Assembly (NCBI RefSeq): GCF_012641405.1
Contig: NZ_JABAII010000011.1
Coordinates: 155,919 to 219,918 of the forward strand
Origin: Rhizobium sp. P40RR-XXII
GTDB lineage: Bacteria; Pseudomonadota; Alphaproteobacteria; Rhizobiales; Rhizobiaceae
DNA: 64,000 nucleotides
Direction of reading: 5' to 3'
Part shown: in pieces, positions 60,250 through 64,000 of the stretch
Layout of the letters: each line of letters opens with the position of its first letter
Position numbering within the stretch: the first letter of the stretch is position 1
Notes under the pieces: model-generated
What the model was told of the DNA's origin: nothing
The model's input: only the letters and a program-made list of their open reading frames with translations
Databases searched by the model: none
Translations under genes and position numbers: made by a program

Positions 60250-61314
60250 ATGAGTTTACATAAATTATCTAATGATTCCCAAGGTGATGTTGAAAATACT
60301 TCAGGTTTAATTCTCCCGGAAGACTTCGACGGAGAAGCTTATCTCTTATCGCATCCAGATGTTCTTGAAGCGGGTATCGATCCGGCGGAGCACTTTCTGA
60401 CCACAGGGCTGAAGGAAGGTCGATCACATAAGGCTTGGTCAAGCGTGCCGCAGGAGCATTCGATCGCTTTGCCTCTTGGCTATACACCTGCGGCCTACAC
60501 CGGGATTGTCGGCGTATTCTGCCATATTTTCTACCCGGACCTCGCGTCGGAGATATTTGTGTATCTTTTAAATATCCCCAATTCAGCAGATTTATTCTTG
60601 ACCACAGATACCGAAGAAAAAAGAAATATTGTGGCCCAGGTGTTTCAGGATTGGTGGAAGGGCGTGGTATCAATCAAGGTAACCCCAAACAGGGGGCGCG
60701 ACATAGCGCCAAAGCTTCTTGCCTTTCCAGAGGCGTATGAGCGGTACGAACTCATCCTTCATATCCACACAAAGGTATCTCCTCACCATGGTAAGGTCCG
60801 CAATTGGCGAAGGATGCTTTTCGAATGCCTGCTTGGATCTCCAGAAATAGTGGCTGGCACACTCGAATGTTTTCAGCAGGATCTTAAGCTAGGGATTGTT
60901 GGGCCGCAGCATGTGGACTTCATCCGAGAATGGATCAACTGGGGTGATAATAAGGAAAAAAGCCAAGAACTGGCTAGGCGGATTGGTTTCTCTATCGATC
61001 ATATTGAGGCAATCGATTTCATATCGGGCTCCATGTTTTGGGCTCGTTCAGCGGCATTGCGCCCGCTGCTTCGGGCGGGCCTCACGATCGGGGATTTTCC
61101 GGATGAATCTGGACAAATTGATGCGACGATAGCGCATGCAGTTGAACGACTTTATCTTCTGGTCTGTGAGTATGCAGGCTACAATTGGATAAAAGTCGCC
61201 ACCCCTCGCTCGTATTTTGGCGGCAACATCATCCATACGGTGCACTCACCCATGGAACTTCGGGAGGTCATGGCCCGCAATTTTTTTAGCCTTACAGCTT
61301 CGACGCAGCCGTAA
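60250..61314 (+). CDS. Rhamnan synthesis protein F (RgpF)-like protein with N-terminal repeat
   Basis: 354 residues from ATG 60250. Residues ~20-60 hold one copy of the ~38-residue repeat found six times in the metalloprotease (AYLLSHPDVLEAGIDPAEHF, then LKEGR). The main domain is RgpF-like (PF05045): VFCHIFYPDLASEIFVYLLN, VTPNRGRDIAPKLLAF, LILHIHTKVSPH, FISGSMFWARSAALRPL, and a late ERLYLLVCEYAGY. RgpF proteins act in rhamnose-rich cell-wall or LPS polysaccharide synthesis. No sugar-biosynthesis genes are adjacent, so it is isolated between IS elements. Confidence 0.82.
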   Translation: MSLHKLSNDSQGDVENTSGLILPEDFDGEAYLLSHPDVLEAGIDPAEHFLTTGLKEGRSHKAWSSVPQEHSIALPLGYTPAAYTGIVGVFCHIFYPDLASEIFVYLLNIPNSADLFLTTDTEEKRNIVAQVFQDWWKGVVSIKVTPNRGRDIAPKLLAFPEAYERYELILHIHTKVSPHHGKVRNWRRMLFECLLGSPEIVAGTLECFQQDLKLGIVGPQHVDFIREWINWGDNKEKSQELARRIGFSIDHIEAIDFISGSMFWARSAALRPLLRAGLTIGDFPDESGQIDATIAHAVERLYLLVCEYAGYNWIKVATPRSYFGGNIIHTVHSPMELREVMARNFFSLTASTQP

Positions 61315-61481
61315 AGAAGTCGTCGATCTGCTGATCGATAAAGCCCGTGGCCGCAAAGCCAGCGCCATCATGGGTTCCGTCCGGCCGAACGAGCCGGAAT
61401 ATTCATAAGCGATTTGAACCGCCTTCGACTGGCTGGAAACCCATGCGTCCACCTGGTCGAGGAGACCAGTTGCGCGCTTGG
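61315..61481. other. Short unassigned gap before IS21
   Basis: Contains a short open frame (LIDKARGRKASAIMGSVRPN) lacking any recognisable feature; probably IS or gene debris. Confidence 0.3.
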
Positions 61482-61540
61482 CTAAAGCTGGACATTGATT
61501 CCGCTAAATCCCGGACAGCAGTTTCACTAAAGTCCGGACA
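61482..61540. repeat. Three tandem terminal repeats of IS21 element
   Basis: CTAAAGCTGGACA (61482), CTAAATCCCGGACA (61504) and CTAAAGTCCGGACA (61527) recur at 22-23 bp spacing. Multiple short terminal repeats bind IstA in IS21-family elements. Confidence 0.75.
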
Positions 61541-61576
61541 GTCTGACGAGGTTGGTCCTCGGCAGCCTGGTTTCTA

Positions 61577-62353
61577 TCAGGGCTGATTGATTTCGCCGTT
61601 TTCGGCACCCGTCAAGAGGGGTGCGCTTTTTTGCTTTCGCATACTCTCGCCGCGCAGAGTGATACGATGGGCATTATGCACGATGCGGTCGAGTATGGCA
61701 TCGGCGACCGTGCTGTCGGCAATAAGGTCGTGCCAGCTTGCCACGGGAACCTGGGCTGTGATCAGGGTGGATTTTCTCTGATAGCGCTCCTCGACAATTT
61801 CGAAGAGATGGAAACGCTGCTGATCCGTGAGCGCATGTGTTCCAAAGTCGTCGAGGATGAGGAGCTGGACGCGGGTGAGCTTATCGATGAGACGGGGAAA
61901 GGAGCCATCGAGGCGGGCAAGCGCCAGATCCTCGAACATGCGCGGCACGCGCACATAGAGCACTGAGTGACCGAGCCTGGCCGCTTGCCTGCCGAAGGCA
62001 CAGGCCAGCCATGATTTGCCGGTGCCGGTGTGGCCAGTGATGATCAGGCCTTCATGGGCGGTGAGCCATTGCCCCTGGGCCAGCGCCATGGTGTTGCGCC
62101 GGTCGAGACCGCGGGCGGCGGCGAAGTCGATATCTTCGATACAGGCCTGGGCAAAGCGTAGCTTGGCGGAGGCGAGCCGGTTACGGATACGCTTGTCGGC
62201 ACGCAGGGTGACTTCGCGGTCGAGCATCAGGCCGAGCCACTCATCGCGGCTGAGTTCATTGGTGCCGGACTGCTCGGTCAATTCGCGCCAGGCGGCGGCC
62301 ATGCCCGTCAGCCCGAGGGCTTGCATCTGGTCGAGGGTGGGATTTGTCAGCAT
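61577..62353 (-). CDS. istB: IS21-family helper ATPase IstB
   Basis: 258 residues from ATG 62353 with GAAGGAAG upstream. AAA+ ATPase: Walker A GHTGTGKSW (about 110), Walker B LLILDDFG (about 168), then TLITAQVPVASWHDLIAD and the C-terminal DRIVHNAHRITLRGESMRK typical of IstB. It licenses target DNA for the IstA transposase. Starts 11 bp after istA. Confidence 0.94.
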   Translation of the reverse strand: MLTNPTLDQMQALGLTGMAAAWRELTEQSGTNELSRDEWLGLMLDREVTLRADKRIRNRLASAKLRFAQACIEDIDFAAARGLDRRNTMALAQGQWLTAHEGLIITGHTGTGKSWLACAFGRQAARLGHSVLYVRVPRMFEDLALARLDGSFPRLIDKLTRVQLLILDDFGTHALTDQQRFHLFEIVEERYQRKSTLITAQVPVASWHDLIADSTVADAILDRIVHNAHRITLRGESMRKQKSAPLLTGAENGEINQP

Positions 62354-62364
62354 TCTTGCTTCCT

Positions 62365-63897
62365 TCACTGATAGTAGGATCGGCCACGGATATTGGTATG
62401 CGCAGGCGTGGGGGCCGCGTGTTCAGCCTGCGGTCTTTCCCGGTCGAGGCCGGATTTGAGGATGGAGGCGACGGAGGAATAGGTAATGGCATTGATGGTG
62501 AGCGCCCGCTCACAGGCCGCATCGAGGCGCTGCGATCCATAGCGTGGCGCCAGCGACAGAATGCCCATGGCCGAGCGGTATCCCTGTTCCGGATGCGGCC
62601 TGTCGCGCATCATGCGTTCGACCAGGATGGCGGCATTGGGGCCGATCTGGGTCGCACGGCCGATCAGATTGGTCGGCGTGGTGTTGGCATAGCGCTGATG
62701 CGCCTTGGGCATATGGTCGTTGACGGTGACGTGGCCGGAACGCTGCGAGCGGCGAACATGGCTGGCGACCCGCTGGTGGTCATGGAAGATCTCGACCACC
62801 CGGTGGGTGAGCCGCACCTGGAGGGTGCATCCGATCAGCCGATGCGGTACCGAGTAGAAGGTCTTGTCGACCTCGACATGATAGTCCGGATGAACCTTCG
62901 CCGACTTCCATTCCGCATATTCGAACGGCGTCGCCGGCAAGGGCTTCAAGGCTGCCCGCTCGATCTCCTCGAACAGTTCGCGGCGGCTTTTGCCGACATG
63001 GCGCATCGGCCGGTTGTTCAGGTCATCGAGCAATTCGGCAATCGCCGTGTTGAGGGCGGCAAGCGAGAAGAAGGTACGGTTCCGGAGCCGGGCGAGGATC
63101 CAACGCTCGACGATCAGCACCGCGCCTTCGACCCGGCCTTTGTCGCGCGGTTTCCTGCTGCGTGTCGGCAGGATCGTGGTGTCGTAATGCTCCGCCATGG
63201 CGGCGAATGTCGCAGTCAATGTCGGCTCGAACCAAAGGGCCTTGGCCACCCCCGCTTTGAGGTTGTCGCACACGATTGCCTTGGTGACCCCACCATAGAA
63301 GGTCAGAGCACGCACCTGACCGTCGATCCAGTCCGGCAACTGCTGGCTAAAGCTGGCATGGGCGAAGGTCAGGTTGGAGGCGCCCAGCACCGCGACAAAG
63401 ATCTGGGCCGGATGGATTTCGCCGGTCGCCGGATCGATCACCGGCACCGTCGGCCCGGCATAGTCGGTCTGCATCACCGCGCCCGCCGCGTGCCGATTGC
63501 GGAACGCTACACTTGCGCGTTGCCGAAAGGCGGCAATCTTCTCGCAGAACCACGTGAAGCCGTAACCATCAGGATGACTGGCGCGGTATTCCTGCCATAG
63601 AAGCGTCAGCGTCACGCCTTTGCGCTTCAGCTCCCGAACCACCAGCGCCCAGTCCGGCTCGCTGAGATCGCGCGGTGGACGACCGGCACGGCCGAACAGC
63701 CGCCGCTCCAGCTTTGCATCCTCGTCCGAGCCGGCTGGCAACGGCCACGAAAGCCCGGCTTCCCGAGCCCGTAGCAAATAGGTCGATACCGAGCTCTTGC
63801 CGATCTTCAGCCGCTCGGCAATCTCGCGCACCGAAAGACCCTCTTCATGGGTCAGGCGCAGAATTGTCCGGATGTAAGCGCGATTTTCGATGCGCAT
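62365..63897 (-). CDS. istA: IS21-family transposase IstA
   Basis: 510 residues. N-terminal helix-turn-helix LSVREIAERLKIGKSSVSTY, DDE core with Asp in MQTDYAGPTVPV (about 140), Asp in AIVCDNLKAGV (about 205) and Glu in DKGRVEGAVLIVERW (about 255), and a C-terminal Mu-like beta-barrel region (KTFYSVPHRLIGCTLQVRL). It catalyses DNA cutting and joining. Confidence 0.94.
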   Translation of the reverse strand: MRIENRAYIRTILRLTHEEGLSVREIAERLKIGKSSVSTYLLRAREAGLSWPLPAGSDEDAKLERRLFGRAGRPPRDLSEPDWALVVRELKRKGVTLTLLWQEYRASHPDGYGFTWFCEKIAAFRQRASVAFRNRHAAGAVMQTDYAGPTVPVIDPATGEIHPAQIFVAVLGASNLTFAHASFSQQLPDWIDGQVRALTFYGGVTKAIVCDNLKAGVAKALWFEPTLTATFAAMAEHYDTTILPTRSRKPRDKGRVEGAVLIVERWILARLRNRTFFSLAALNTAIAELLDDLNNRPMRHVGKSRRELFEEIERAALKPLPATPFEYAEWKSAKVHPDYHVEVDKTFYSVPHRLIGCTLQVRLTHRVVEIFHDHQRVASHVRRSQRSGHVTVNDHMPKAHQRYANTTPTNLIGRATQIGPNAAILVERMMRDRPHPEQGYRSAMGILSLAPRYGSQRLDAACERALTINAITYSSVASILKSGLDRERPQAEHAAPTPAHTNIRGRSYYQ

Positions 63898-63947
63898 TGA
63901 CGGCGCAAGACCGATGAACGTGCGCGCATTGGTAGCGAGATCCGGCT

Positions 63948-64000
63948 CTATCCGGCCGCAGTAGTCTTGGAGAAGTTGAACGGCAGCAGGTCGCCGATTT
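63948..64000 (-). CDS. tnpC: IS66 tnpC, 3' end only (cut by window edge)
   Basis: The minus strand reads IGDLLPFNFSKTTAAG then stop (63948-63950). It matches the C-terminus of the tnpC at 12.7 kb (GDLLPFNFSGT); the DNA is nearly the same over 31 bp. The rest lies beyond the window. Confidence 0.75.
   Translation of the reverse strand, partial: IGDLLPFNFSKTTAAG

Larger units (their letters stand above)
61482..63897 (-). mobile_element. IS21-family insertion sequence, right side truncated
   Basis: istA and istB read leftward, with triple terminal repeats on the left side. On the right, only 50 bp separate the istA start from an IS66 tnpC end, and no matching terminal repeats are seen there, so that end seems lost. 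Confidence 0.8.

Noticed and set aside
62344..63600. 418-codon frame antisense to istA
   Set aside because: Shadow of istA; the DDE transposase reads on the other strand.

Overview
The window is GC-rich chromosomal or large-plasmid DNA of an alphaproteobacterium, most likely a Rhizobium/Agrobacterium-group member. Grounds are the IalB-type exported protein, the SigF/NrsF-like bufferin locus, the RgpF protein, and many IS66, IS21, IS3 and IS6 family elements of rhizobial type. No rRNA and no CRISPR array were seen. One tRNA (Gln, anticodon CTG) is present.

Layout. (1) 1-5 kb: 3' two thirds or more of a filamentous-haemagglutinin/CdiA-type contact-dependent inhibition (CDI) effector, ending in a toxin domain and followed by an overlapping Imm8-family immunity gene. 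(2) 5-15.2 kb: a TPR protein, then a graveyard of orphan CDI toxin/immunity modules: a toxin tail with ATGA-linked immunity gene, a 265-bp displaced copy of cdiA, a colicin-E3-like RNase tail with immunity gene, and a papain-like toxin broken by a stop and an IS. Two IS66 elements (8.75-11.45 and 12.66-15.23 kb) cut these modules. (3) 15.2-20.5 kb: the 3' end of a group II intron, then a three-gene operon for a Tat-exported molybdenum hydroxylase, its 2Fe-2S subunit and a di-haem cytochrome c. (4) 20.5-22.3 kb: a structured leader, possibly a sul1-type RNA, before a SulP/STAS anion transporter. (5) 22.6-32 kb: a stress/ion-homeostasis block with two ClC Cl-/H+ antiporters, a YflT-like stress protein, small envelope proteins, a MarR-type regulator and a lone response regulator. 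Six copies of one palindrome (TATATCA-N5-TGATATA) lie in its promoter regions, one just before marR, so this looks like a compact local regulon. (6) 32-35 kb: NEW3-domain protein plus ABC ATPase and permease. (7) 35-43.5 kb: toxin-antitoxin and regulator remnants, a VapBC pair, a SWIM-SNF2 helicase, an IS6 fragment, and DUF746 and DUF1003 proteins. (8) 43.9-49.3 kb: a PhyH-like dioxygenase, then a bufferin RiPP locus (two DUF2282 precursors, MNIO enzyme, DUF2063 partner, frameshifted DoxX), divergent from an ECF sigma factor and DUF1109/NrsF anti-sigma factor. Both divergent promoters carry the same GTAAC-N17-CGTA pattern. (9) 49.5 kb: tRNA-Gln, then degenerate DNA. (10) 51.1-56.2 kb: type I secretion ATPase, membrane-fusion protein and a serralysin-like metalloprotease with six C-terminal ~38-residue repeats. 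(11) 56.6-64 kb: IS3 remnant, IS66-like element carrying a DUF6429 gene, an RgpF-type protein whose N-terminus has one copy of the same ~38-residue repeat, an IS21 element, and the edge of another IS66 transposase gene.

The most notable points are the decaying CDI module array with its recombination substrate, the palindrome-defined MarR regulon, the ECF-controlled bufferin locus with matched promoters, and the repeat shared by a type I-secreted protease and a polysaccharide-related protein.
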